DNA of 64,000 nt from Microvirga terrae (GCF_013307435.2 NZ_CP102846.1:1-64000), one strand, 5' to 3'; positions 1 through 8,180 are shown, counted from the stretch's first letter. The notes: generated by a model not told the origin, from the letters alone. Numbers and translations are program-made.

Positions 1-11
1 GAGGATGAGCC

Positions 12-690
12 ATGAAGTCAATCCTCATTCCTGTGGAGAGCATGTTCTGGTCCATCCTGTGCTTGAGACCGCGCTGCGTCTGGGACGGCTATCTGGAGGG
101 CATGGCGGTCACCCCCGAGATGCCGCCGAACATCGTCGCTGACGTCGCCATTGGTGACCTGTCGTTTCGGCGATCCCGAGCGTCGCCGCAAGGGGGCCAC
201 AGCTTGCCGGCGGGCTGTTCGAGACATTCATGACAGCCTAGGGTGTTTCGCGGTTCGACGCAGAGTCCACAGGTCTGTCATTTGGCTGGTACAGGACTGA
301 TTTGGAGGATGAAGACTGCGTCGGCAGCATATGGACGAGCCTTCGACATCATCGTTCTCAGGCGACCCAGTGATCAGCCCAACCACCCGCGCCTGCCATC
401 GGTCGAAGCGGCTCTTGGCCGAGGCGCGGCGGATCATGGTGATCGACTTTGACGGCTCGGATGTGTCCGGCCCCTCAACCCGGGAACTCAGCCATACTCT
501 CGCACGGAACGGGTTGTCGGTGGAGGCGCGAACGGTCCCGAACCCGCATGGACATGCTGGCGAGGCGATCCTGTCGGCGGCGTCTCTTAACTGTGATCTG
601 CTGGTCAACGGAGCCTACACCCAGAGCCGGCTGCGGCAGTTCATCTTTGGCGGGGCGATCAGCCACATTCTGGCGAATACGACAGTTCCC
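12..690 (+). pseudogene. Universal stress protein (UspA-like), multiply frameshifted
   Basis: Pieces of one UspA-type protein can be read in order but in different frames. It begins MKSILIPVE at base 12, continues as LETALRLGR and DGYLEGMAVTPEMPP, then FDAESTGLSFGWYRTDLED, then AFDIIVLRRPSDQPNHP, and ends with the typical C-terminal stretch GAYTQSRLRQFIFGG and SHILANTTVP near 690. At least four frame changes and an in-frame stop separate them, so no full protein can be made. The intact family forms cytoplasmic nucleotide-binding stress proteins with two Usp domains. The order of fragments is well supported; the exact frameshift positions are approximate. Confidence 0.75.
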
Positions 691-812
691 GGGCCAGCCC
701 GAACACGATCACCATGCTGGAGTTCCGAAGCGTGGAGGACACGCGCCGGGCGCAAGCCTCCGAGCAGTTGCGGAAGGCTCTGGATGGCTTGCGAGCCCTC
801 GGCGTGACTGCC

Positions 813-880
813 CAGGTTCTCCTGCGGGTTCTCCTGCAGGTTCTCCTGCAGGTTCTCCTGTTCTCCTGCAGGTTCTCCTG
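813..880. repeat. 12-bp tandem repeat (CAGGTTCTCCTG)
   Basis: Four full 12-base units (the second starts CGGG), an 8-base partial unit, then a fifth full unit. The partial unit is not a multiple of three, so any reading frame across the array shifts. The surrounding 691-1059 stretch holds a short open frame starting at 714 (VEDTRRAQASEQLRKAL) that runs into the repeat; I do not recognise it and see no other gene there. Confidence 0.85.
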
Positions 881-1059
881 GTGGAGCGCTCGCCTTTTAC
901 CCCTTTGCCAATACCAGCGTGACGGCGAGACCTCGGCCTACCGCGACTCGCGGCGGCGCGGGCCTTGGATCATTCGCGGCCGGGAGTTTGATGCGGCGTG
1001 GGAATGTCGCCGTCGCCATAACCGCGCCGGCCGTCGAGGCGGCAATCGCTTTGTCGCCG

Positions 1060-1692
1060 CTAGCCGACGGCCGTAGGGCCGAGAACGTCCGCGAATGCGA
1101 CCGTCAGGACCGGTTGATTGGCCCGGTTGGTGACTTCGACGTGCCAGCGTCGCCGGTCCTCGCCCTTCTGATGGCCTTCCGCAATCATGGTGTGGGCCAA
1201 GGCGACTGCAACATCCCGCGCGGCCTGAAGGTCAGGGTACCTGTTTCCTTCCGGGTCTTCCATGAGGTTGCTCTCCGTCCGGACGTTGAAATAGTAGAGA
1301 GCTGTTTCCGCCCTGGATGGCAATGGGGGGTGCTCACTGAAGCGGTGGCCCGATCGGGGCGCACCACCCTCATCATCCCACCTTGTGAGATCCTCATGTC
1401 GGCTTGGCCTTTTCGGGTGGCGGGCACGCCAGGGTGGTGATGCCAGCATCGTCGTCGCTTGCATGGCAAGCTCGCTCAAGCGCATCGTCCGCCTGCCGAA
1501 GTCCTCCCGCAACTGGAACTCCCAGACAACCTGGTCATAGGCCTGATCGTCGCTTCGGATCTGGTACTGGGGCTCCCGGCTGCCGGCGGGCAGCAAGGCA
1601 ACAATCTCGTAACCACCGCGCCAGACCCCGGCGGGCGAAGCGTCCTCGGCGTAGCTGACGTGCTGACCGGCAGCGTAGCGATGCGTTCTCAT
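1060..1692 (-). CDS. Two-part hypothetical protein, C-terminal half DUF6894-like
   Basis: 210 residues starting MRTHRYAAGQHVSYAED. Residues 1-65 match the 82-residue protein at 41694-41942. The rest (RWDDEGGAPRS, ALYYFNVRTE, IEVTNRANQPVLT-like end) matches the 120-residue protein at 43211-43573, which resembles the DUF6894 family. The two parts are separate genes at 41.7 and 43.2 kb but one continuous frame here. The start was chosen because it aligns with the start of the 41694 protein; AGGAAAGGA lies upstream. Function unknown for both halves. It could be a true fusion or read-through after loss of a stop between two formerly adjacent genes. Confidence 0.7.
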   Translation of the reverse strand: MRTHRYAAGQHVSYAEDASPAGVWRGGYEIVALLPAGSREPQYQIRSDDQAYDQVVWEFQLREDFGRRTMRLSELAMQATTMLASPPWRARHPKRPSRHEDLTRWDDEGGAPRSGHRFSEHPPLPSRAETALYYFNVRTESNLMEDPEGNRYPDLQAARDVAVALAHTMIAEGHQKGEDRRRWHVEVTNRANQPVLTVAFADVLGPTAVG

Positions 1693-2050
1693 GACAGGAT
1701 CCTTTCCTGTACTTGGGTGAAGCCGGCGATCCTGTTGATCTTTCACCAGGACCAGTCGCGCACGACAATCGGAACCGAGGTGTCGGCTTGACCGAACATC
1801 TTTCTGTTCCTCACCTAGAAATCTAGCGCTCCTGATAAGTTAATAGTCTTAGTTCTTATAGAACCTGATGACATACACGATAATACCGCGTGTAAATTTT
1901 AGATACTTAAATCGGATTTATTAGTAATTTATTTGTGGGACCCGATGCAAACGAGCCCGTATCCCCCATATAGAATTGAGATAAACTTTCGGCTTTGCAC
2001 CCTTGCAATTGGCCAAGGTTGATATCTGCGAGTGATCGCGGAGGTTCCCA
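1693..2050. other. AT-rich intergenic stretch
   Basis: No gene seen. This is markedly more AT-rich than its surroundings and separates a minus-strand from a plus-strand gene, so it should hold both promoters. A short inverted repeat GTTCT-TAT-AGAAC lies at 1852-1864 and could be an operator or simple chance. Confidence 0.4.
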
Positions 2051-2290
2051 ATGAGTTTGAACAGCCGCTTCCTGTTTGATCTTCAGCATGATCAAGCCCG
2101 CGACGGTCCGGGACTGACGCTTCACGCGCTGCCGATGATGCAGGCCAGGTGGGATCGGTTCACGACGGTCGAGGTGATCGGGGTCCGAACCACGTCGGAA
2201 CTCATCGAAAAGGTCGAGGAGAGTTACGGCCTCTCCCACGAGCAGGCAGCCAGAGATGTCGAGTTCTGGGCCCTGGATAAGCAGCTTTGA
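2051..2290 (+). CDS. Small CsbD-like hypothetical protein, first of a tandem pair
   Basis: 79 residues with a good ribosome site (GCGGAGG) before ATG. The C-terminal part, WDRFTTVEVIGVRTTSELIE followed by KVEESYGLSHEQAARDVEFW, has the spacing of the C-terminal half of CsbD-type stress proteins (W..L...DL..I...L...+++.YG+..E.A...V..W). The N-terminal 25 residues have no recognised match. The next gene encodes a second copy of the pattern. CsbD proteins are small cytoplasmic stress proteins of unclear function; the assignment rests on pattern only. Confidence 0.55.
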   Translation: MSLNSRFLFDLQHDQARDGPGLTLHALPMMQARWDRFTTVEVIGVRTTSELIEKVEESYGLSHEQAARDVEFWALDKQL

Positions 2291-2336
2291 GCCGGTCGCT
2301 GCAAGTATGAGACCAGCCCCAACGATGGAGGCTACG

Positions 2337-2555
2337 ATGTTTGGCTATCAAGGTGGCGAATGCCAGGAGACGGTCGCCCGCAAGATTGGGTATCGCAGCG
2401 ATGCAAAGCGTCAGTGGAGCTGCCTCACCCCTTTGGACCTGTCGCAGATCAAGAATGAGGAGCAGCTGATCACCCTGGTGAAGGTTCGCTATAGCCTGCC
2501 CTACGAGACCGCGAAAGCCGATGTCCAAGGCTGGATGGCAGGCAAGCAGTTCTAA
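2337..2555 (+). CDS. Small CsbD-like hypothetical protein, second of a tandem pair
   Basis: 72 residues starting MFGYQGGECQE; GGAGG sits 5 bases before this ATG, which favours it over upstream in-frame starts. The C-terminal half, QWSCLTPLDLSQIKNEEQL then RYSLPYETAKADVQGW, matches the preceding gene and the CsbD pattern. It begins 46 bases after that gene's stop, so the two are probably co-transcribed. The pair looks like a diverged tandem duplication. Confidence 0.6.
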   Translation: MFGYQGGECQETVARKIGYRSDAKRQWSCLTPLDLSQIKNEEQLITLVKVRYSLPYETAKADVQGWMAGKQF

Positions 2556-2632
2556 CGTCCCTCACTGAAATGAATGGGGCTGCAATGCCCCTGAGTGCAA
2601 GCGGACCAACCTGTGCTCCAAAGGAGTGTGCC

Positions 2633-2855
2633 ATGACGAGCGGAAGTCTACGTCGTTTATCATCACGGAGCGTGGCGGACCAGGATCGGGGGCAAGCATT
2701 GCGGCGAGTATCCGTCGCGAGAAGGCGCCGTTCGCAGTGCCATAACCACGGCTGAGGAGACCGGACAGGACACCCGCGTCTTCAGCCAAGGCAAGGTCTG
2801 CCAGTTTCGGCGTGAGTGGCATTCCGGAGACCAGCCTTATACCACGCCGGTCTAG
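2633..2855 (+). pseudogene. DUF2188-like small protein with one-base frameshift at codon 4
   Basis: AAGGAG precedes ATGACGAGC at 2633. One base later the frame from 2643 to the stop at 2853-2855 is open for 70 codons and reads EVYVVYHHGAWRTRIGGKH, then TTAEETGQDTRVFSQGK, a pattern like DUF2188 and similar small proteins. That frame has a stop just upstream and no start codon of its own. Removing one G from GCGG at 2641-2644 would join the start to the frame. It is therefore a gene with a very early single-base insertion, unless ribosomes shift there or the assembly has an error. Confidence 0.6.
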
Positions 2856-2943
2856 GGGGGCTTCCGGGGCTCAGAGGTCGGTTTTGACCGGTTGCCTCTG
2901 CCACGTGATCGTACTGGCCCGATCCACTGTTTGGAGAAATCAC

Positions 2944-3165
2944 ATGGCCTGGATCAACTTGACAGACACCAATGGCAGCAGCGTCTTTGTGAATACCGAC
3001 AACGTGCTCTGGTTCAGCGCCACGGGCGAGGATGGGCATGCTTGGCTGATCACCATGGCTAACGAAAGCGACAGCGCTCGCTCCCTTCATGTCAAACAGT
3101 CTCCAGCTGAGGTCGTTGCACTCTTGAGATCTGCCAGGCAAGAAGTTGCTGGCGTCCTCGATTAA
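2944..3165 (+). CDS. Small hypothetical protein, FlbD-like pattern
   Basis: 73 residues starting MAWINLTDTNGSSVFVNTDN with GGAG before ATG. The order (short beta strand with NG turn, VNTDNVLWF, acidic loop, SPAEVVALL helix) resembles FlbD-like and related small proteins with a single compact domain. No catalytic residues seen. The broken DUF2188-like gene lies just upstream and the next small gene starts 126 bases on. Function unknown; the FlbD comparison is weak because no flagellar genes are near. Confidence 0.6.
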   Translation: MAWINLTDTNGSSVFVNTDNVLWFSATGEDGHAWLITMANESDSARSLHVKQSPAEVVALLRSARQEVAGVLD

Positions 3166-3290
3166 CTTGCATTGAACTGTCCTCCCCGCTCGGGGCACGA
3201 CGTGAGGCGCCGACGCGAGCACAAACATAACGTCACGGGATAGGGTCTTCCCGCTCACCACAGCAATCGATCCGGTTCACAGGAACCACG

Positions 3291-3428
3291 ATGGCCAAAG
3301 GACAAAAGCGCAGTAATTGGGAGATCTGAAAGCCCGAAGCGAAGAAGCTGCCGGTGGCCGAGGCGACGCCAGCCGTGATGACGAAAGGAATGCTGTCCCC
3401 GATCGGTCTCCCCAAGAAAAAGAGATGA
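3291..3428 (+). pseudogene. 45-codon basic small protein with in-frame TGA at codon 13
   Basis: Reads MAKGQKRSNWEI, then TGA at 3327-3329, then continues in frame as KPEAKKLPVAEATPAVMTKG to a second TGA at 3426. The intact second copy at 40899-41036 has CGA (Arg) at this position. The protein is short, Lys/Arg-rich and probably disordered; similar MAKGQ-type small proteins occur in related bacteria. The nonsense change makes this copy a likely pseudogene. Confidence 0.7.
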
Positions 3429-3438
3429 GGTGCACATC

Positions 3439-3714
3439 ATGACGATCCGAACCACTGAGTCGACAGTCACTTTCAGCCACCCGTTCACGTTGACCTCTCT
3501 CGACCGGCCGCAGCCAGCAGGAACCTACCGGCTTGTAACTGATGAGGAAGAGATCCTCGGCCTTTCATTCCTGGCCTTCCAACGCACAGCCACGATGCTG
3601 TACGTCCCGGCGATCTCGACCTCGGGCAGCCCGACTCAGGTTTTCCATGTCAACCCGGCAGAACTCACAGCCGCCTTGGAGGCTGATGGACAAGCGCAGT
3701 CTCAACTCCTTTAG
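3439..3714 (+). CDS. Hypothetical protein, copy 1 of duplicated module
   Basis: 91 residues starting MTIRTTESTVTFSHPFTLT. TGAGGTG lies 6 bases before this ATG, so it is preferred over an upstream GTG. The sequence LDRPQPAGTYRLVTDEEEIL suggests a small beta-rich domain. The copy at 40613-40888 on the other strand is about 85 percent identical by eye. It sits between the broken MAKGQ gene and the 3731 gene, the same order as in the second copy. Function unknown. Confidence 0.75.
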   Translation: MTIRTTESTVTFSHPFTLTSLDRPQPAGTYRLVTDEEEILGLSFLAFQRTATMLYVPAISTSGSPTQVFHVNPAELTAALEADGQAQSQLL

Positions 3715-3730
3715 CCCACGGGAGGCTGTT

Positions 3731-4039
3731 ATGCGTTATCTCGGCAGGATCTCAGGGTATGGTGCACTGCGGTGCAACGGAGAGCACATCGCACAAGCCT
3801 TCTATGATTTCGATGGCTTTGTCACGAAGCCGCTCGGAGTTACGTGTTGCGGCGAGATCCAGCTCGCTGCTGCCATTCTCAAGGACGTGTTCGGCCGTAG
3901 GGGCGTTCAGCTTCTCACGGACGATGGCCGCCTTCTTGATCTCAGGTTCTCTGAGAAAGCCCTGCGTTCGGCAAGCGACGTTGCCCACGTCGACGTCACA
4001 GGCGAGCTGCCAGCCACCCCACAGAGCTGGCGCAACTGA
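3731..4039 (+). CDS. Hypothetical protein with YLGRISGYG start, copy 1
   Basis: 102 residues starting MRYLGRISGYGALRCNGEHI; GGGAGG precedes ATG. It contains ARASYDFDGF-like and GVTCCGEIQLAAAIL segments and ends SWRN. The start lies 16 bases after the previous stop, so the two genes are probably one operon. The copy at 40270-40596 is nearly identical but lacks this stop codon and runs six residues further. No known domain recognised. Confidence 0.75.
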   Translation: MRYLGRISGYGALRCNGEHIAQAFYDFDGFVTKPLGVTCCGEIQLAAAILKDVFGRRGVQLLTDDGRLLDLRFSEKALRSASDVAHVDVTGELPATPQSWRN

Positions 4040-4053
4040 CCACCCGACCAACG

Positions 4054-4302
4054 CTAGGCCGATGAGGTGTCGCGGGGATCATCAATCAGAGATGCGATCA
4101 GGCGCACGAGCTCCTGATGCTCAGGGCCGTGGCCGCTGCGGTTGAAGAACGAGCCAAGCTCAATCTCGGCGTTCTTCCCGCCCGAAGCATCATTCGGCTC
4201 GTGCATGATGAACACCCGCCCGGCCTCGGTGTCCCTTGCCAGATACCACCTGTCACCATTGGGGCTGCTATAAAGCTCTCGTCTCACAATGCGCACGTTC
4301 AT
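4054..4302 (-). CDS. Conserved hypothetical protein (82 aa)
   Basis: Starts MNVRIVRRELYSSPNGDRWY with CAGGAGCC directly before ATG, which favours it over longer in-frame starts. It continues LARDTEAGRVFIMHEPND and ends with a helix LVRLIASLID. I recognise this as a widespread small protein of Methylobacterium and Bradyrhizobium relatives, without known function. It is convergent with the 3731 gene, 14 bases apart. Confidence 0.75.
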   Translation of the reverse strand: MNVRIVRRELYSSPNGDRWYLARDTEAGRVFIMHEPNDASGGKNAEIELGSFFNRSGHGPEHQELVRLIASLIDDPRDTSSA

Positions 4303-4686
4303 GGCTCCTGCTTCGGCGGCGAAGGCTGGCGCTGTCATAAGGAGATAACCCCCGCCTGGCTCCAGGATCACCTGCGTGAATTGTTCACGGCACTCCCAAT
4401 AGAAACTCTCAAGCTTTTGGATCGTCACGGTGACGTTAGCGCCGCCTGATCGCTTGGCGTTTAGTCTTTCTACAGAATACATGCCGTCACGGCTTGCCTC
4501 GGTTGGTTCAGCCTTGAACCCTGCTCTTGGCCCGCCCATGTGTTCTTTGCGGGCCGGGCCCCTCTGACAGGCACCTTTGCGTGGCTGTGATGTCGGACTG
4601 CATTGAGAATGCCCGGCCTTGGCCAGTGTTCAGACCCATCGGCAACCCGGGCCTATGATCCTATGCCAAGCCCTAGGAGGTCGCCT

Positions 4687-4944
4687 ATGACCAGTGCGGC
4701 CGGTATGCCGTGTCCCGTCTGTCGTGTTTCTCTCGTGATGAGTGAGCGACAGGGCGTGGAGATTGACTATTGCCCCCAACGCCGAGGTGTTTGGCTCGAC
4801 CGAGGGGAACTCGATAAGATCATTGAGCGGAGCGCCCAAGATCAGAGACAGGATCAGGGCTACGCTCAGCCATATGGGCATGGATATCAATACAGGCACC
4901 CCAAGAAGAAAAAGTCGTTCCTGCTTAAGTCAGCCCGATGCTGA
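4687..4944 (+). CDS. zf-TFIIB-like zinc ribbon protein with one ligand lost
   Basis: 85 residues, AGGAGG before ATG. Residues 7-45 (MPCPVCRVSLVM, then GVEIDYCPQRRGVWLDRGEL, then DKII) match the TFIIB-type zinc ribbon family. That family normally has two Cys pairs, CPxC and CPxC; here the second pair reads CPQR, so one zinc ligand is Arg. The tail is Gln/Tyr/His-rich, then KKKKSFLLKSARC. The usual tail of these proteins is SFLGxLFDF, so the C-terminus may also be altered. Probably cytoplasmic; role unknown. Confidence 0.75.
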   Translation: MTSAAGMPCPVCRVSLVMSERQGVEIDYCPQRRGVWLDRGELDKIIERSAQDQRQDQGYAQPYGHGYQYRHPKKKKSFLLKSARC

Positions 4945-4989
4945 TAAGCCCTGACGGAGCCAGAGCAGCGGATTTCGTATCGTGAGTGG

Positions 4990-5394
4990 ATGGTTCTGAA
5001 TGCGCATCATGCAAGCATCGACGCCACCCTCATGCCTCAAGACTGCCGGAAGCCCATCAGTCCTGCCATCACCGTGGCTGTTACCGGCCTTCGCGGTTCG
5101 CCTGATAACTGCTATGGTCTTGTCCCAACCAGGATTGGGGACAGCTTGGACATTATCGTGACCCCGTCAGACAATGGCAAGGCATGGGACCTGACCGATC
5201 TGCTCGGCCGCTCGATGGGGCGCATTGCTGAGACATCCGATCAGCAGCTCGCGATTTACCCGGCCGGCCAAGCTTTAACGACCATGGCCGGCATGATTCA
5301 TGGGCCTTACATTTCCCTCGATGCGGCCCTGGCCGCAATCGAGAAGCACACGCGAGGCGTCTGCCGGCTCTGTCCCGGCGAAGATCAACCATGA
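4990..5394 (+). CDS. Hypothetical protein (134 aa)
   Basis: An open frame with no family I recognise. It contains ITVAVTGLRGSPDNCYG, TPSDNGKAWDLTDLLGRSMG, and an end with AALAAIEKHTRGVCRLC. The amino acid mix is plausible for a soluble protein. The ribosome site before ATG at 4990 is weak; ATG at 5032 is an alternative. It lies 46 bases after the zinc-ribbon gene and 50 bases before the transglutaminase-like gene, same strand. Confidence 0.55.
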   Translation: MVLNAHHASIDATLMPQDCRKPISPAITVAVTGLRGSPDNCYGLVPTRIGDSLDIIVTPSDNGKAWDLTDLLGRSMGRIAETSDQQLAIYPAGQALTTMAGMIHGPYISLDAALAAIEKHTRGVCRLCPGEDQP

Positions 5395-5443
5395 TCTCTG
5401 GCGGCTCGAAGTCCGCCTTTGCTCAACACTTGAGGGAGAAACC

Positions 5444-6262
5444 ATGCGGATCCGCGTCGGCTGTAAGATGACCTACGAGCTCGGGCAAGTCACGCCAATG
5501 ATCGCAATCCTCAATGTGCACTCGTCGAGAGTGTCTGACCTGGAGCGGCCAGATTACCTGACCACGACCCCATCAGTGCCCGTGGAGGGGTACCGGGACA
5601 GCTTCGGGAACTGGTGCAACCGCCTTGTTGCACCGCCTGGAGGACTCACCCTCAAAACCGAAACCGTCGTCCGCGATACGGGCCGGTGGGACACGACAGA
5701 TCCCAAGGCTGAGCAGGTTCAAATCCAGAACCTTCCGGCAGAAACTCTGCTCTTCCTGCTGGGGAGCCGATACTGCGAAACGGATCGTCTCTCCGACGTC
5801 GCGTGGCGCCTGTTTGGAACAACTCCACTCGGCTGGACCCGCGTTCAGGCAATCTGCGACTACGTGCACGATCATATCACCTTCGGCTATGAGTACTCAC
5901 GTGCGACGCGGACAGCTGCTGAAGCTTATGACGAAAGGCAGGGCGTGTGCCGTGACTATGCTCATCTGGCGCTCACGTTCTGCCGGTGCCTCAACATTCC
6001 CGCGCGCTACTGTACCGGGTACATCAGCGACATCGGCCTTCCGCCGCCTCATGCGCCGCAGGACTTTGCCGCCTGGATCGAGGTCTTTCTGGGTGGGACG
6101 TGGCATACATTCGATCCGCGCAACAATGATCCGCGGATCGGCAGAATTCTGATCGCTCGCGGTCGCGATGCTGCCGACGTGCCGCTGACCCTCACGTTTG
6201 GTCCCAGCACCCTGGTGGACTTTCGCGTGACCACTGAGGAAGTGACGGGATCAGATTTCTGA
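5444..6262 (+). CDS. Transglutaminase-like cysteine protease family protein
   Basis: 272 residues; GAGGGAGAAACC precedes ATG. The N-terminal beta domain (residues 1-100) is followed by a transglutaminase core with the catalytic Cys in GVCRDYAHLAL (Cys169) and the C-terminal GGTWHTFDPRNNDPRIGRIL. In classical members His sits in a HAW motif; here the equivalent reads DFAAW. The subgroup's usual ARHN is PRNN. Related alphaproteobacterial proteins vary at the first site, so activity is uncertain. Such proteins act on peptides or amides. No signal peptide seen. Confidence 0.85.
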   Translation: MRIRVGCKMTYELGQVTPMIAILNVHSSRVSDLERPDYLTTTPSVPVEGYRDSFGNWCNRLVAPPGGLTLKTETVVRDTGRWDTTDPKAEQVQIQNLPAETLLFLLGSRYCETDRLSDVAWRLFGTTPLGWTRVQAICDYVHDHITFGYEYSRATRTAAEAYDERQGVCRDYAHLALTFCRCLNIPARYCTGYISDIGLPPPHAPQDFAAWIEVFLGGTWHTFDPRNNDPRIGRILIARGRDAADVPLTLTFGPSTLVDFRVTTEEVTGSDF

Positions 6263-6293
6263 TCTCCTGGGATCACACTGTGTGCTGTGCGGG

Positions 6294-6317
6294 ACGCCGG
6301 CTGGTCCGGGCCGGCGT
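6294..6317. terminator. Hairpin terminator between convergent genes
   Basis: ACGCCGGC and GCCGGCGT form a perfect 8-bp GC-rich stem with an 8-base loop, placed between the stop codons of the transglutaminase-like gene and recA. Only short T/A runs flank it, so it may act in both directions with modest strength. Confidence 0.6.
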
Positions 6318-6330
6318 TCCTGGGTTGGAC

Positions 6331-7374
<1,044 letters not shown>

Positions 7375-7435
7375 CCCGGTTCTGCTTCTGTAATGTCTGA
7401 GTATCGACCCTAGCCGATATGCATTCAGAACGCCA

Positions 7436-7450
7436 GAACAAAGTACGAAC
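7436..7450 (-). promoter_or_regulatory. SOS (LexA) box of recA
   Basis: GAAC-AAAGTAC-GAAC on the plus strand, i.e. GTTC-N7-GTTC toward recA, exactly the alphaproteobacterial LexA box. It sits 62 bases before the recA start. Another GAAC lies 4 bases upstream (7429-7432). LexA repression of recA is inferred from the site. Confidence 0.85.
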
Positions 7451-7459
7451 TTAGATAAG

Positions 7460-7842
7460 TCATGGGGATTATCTGCGGATAAGCTTTGATCGGCGTCGGA
7501 AATCAACCCATCAATATCCTGTATCTGACAACTCCAGAGCCCGATCAGCCCAAAATCATCGGAAACGAAGGGCTTTGTTTTATTCCTTAAGGAAGGAATG
7601 CTCTATAATCTTAGGCAAGCATTGAAGCTGGCAATTGTGTGAGCTCGGGAGGTGCGTCTGCTTCGTTGGCGCCGAGCAGCATCAGGTCCGGAACAGGACC
7701 AATTTTGACATTTCGCCCCCTCGACGAATGACAGCTTCCACGTGGTGAAGCGCACCAAGTTCCTTGATCCAAGGAGTGCCCTGAACGGACCTTCCCAGTT
7801 TTTGGCTCATTCATATCTCGCGGAGGTCGTTTATGGAGTTGA
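7460..7842. other. Intergenic region upstream of recA
   Basis: No convincing gene. It should hold the recA promoter (leftward) and the promoter for the small genes to the right. An AT-rich stretch with repeated TTCCTTAAGGAAGGAA lies around 7583-7600. A minus-strand frame at 7611-7814 lacks coding character. Confidence 0.4.
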
Positions 7843-7950
7843 ATGATATCTGAGGGCGGATCTGAACAGAACGAACCTCAAGCCGTTGCCTCACTGGCAG
7901 GGATGATCCAGGCGTTGGTAACTGAAGGATCTGTGTGCTTCCTCCAGTGA
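7843..7950 (+). CDS. Possible 35-residue protein upstream of the alphaCTD-like gene
   Basis: GGAG then ATG, reading MISEGGSEQNEPQAVASLAG then MIQALVTEGSVCFLQ, stop 23 bases before the next start. The composition is protein-like and the spacing suggests one operon with the next gene. No homologue recognised; it could be chance. Confidence 0.35.
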   Translation: MISEGGSEQNEPQAVASLAGMIQALVTEGSVCFLQ

Positions 7951-7973
7951 GTGAAGAGCAGGAGGTCGAGCCC

Positions 7974-8180
7974 ATGCTGAACCACTACAAGGAGCGCTGG
8001 GAAGGTCCCATCCGAGGCCTTCGCCTGCCACTTGCCGCATGGAACAGTCTGCACAAGGAAGGCATCACGACCGTCGATCAGCTCACGGCTGTTGCCGATC
8101 GGCTCGAACGTCTTCCCGGAATCGGCTTGACCATGGCTCGCGTGATCCGGGACGAACTTGCGCGAGTATCCGCCGAATAG
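7974..8180 (+). CDS. Small RNA polymerase alpha-CTD-like / helix-hairpin-helix protein
   Basis: 68 residues; GGAGG precedes ATG. After RWEGPIRGLRLPLAAWNSL comes EGITTVDQLTAVADRLERLP then GIGLTMARVIRDEL. This follows the layout of the C-terminal domain of RNA polymerase alpha (LxLxxxxxNxLKxxGI.T..L......L..+.G+G.K....I...L), including the final helix-hairpin-helix. It has no N-terminal alpha domain. It may bind DNA or compete with alpha, which is inference. A close paralogue is at 21554-21769. A hairpin terminator follows. Confidence 0.7.
   Translation: MLNHYKERWEGPIRGLRLPLAAWNSLHKEGITTVDQLTAVADRLERLPGIGLTMARVIRDELARVSAE

Larger units (their letters stand above)
3291..4050. repeat. Inverted long duplication, partner at 40262-41036
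   Basis: The three-gene block MAKGQ, 91-residue protein and 102-residue protein is present twice, here on the plus strand and at 40262-41036 on the minus strand. Similarity includes intergenic bases and runs through CCACCCGACCAACGCTAGG after the last gene, where the second copy stops at the IS6-type element boundary. Confidence 0.85.
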
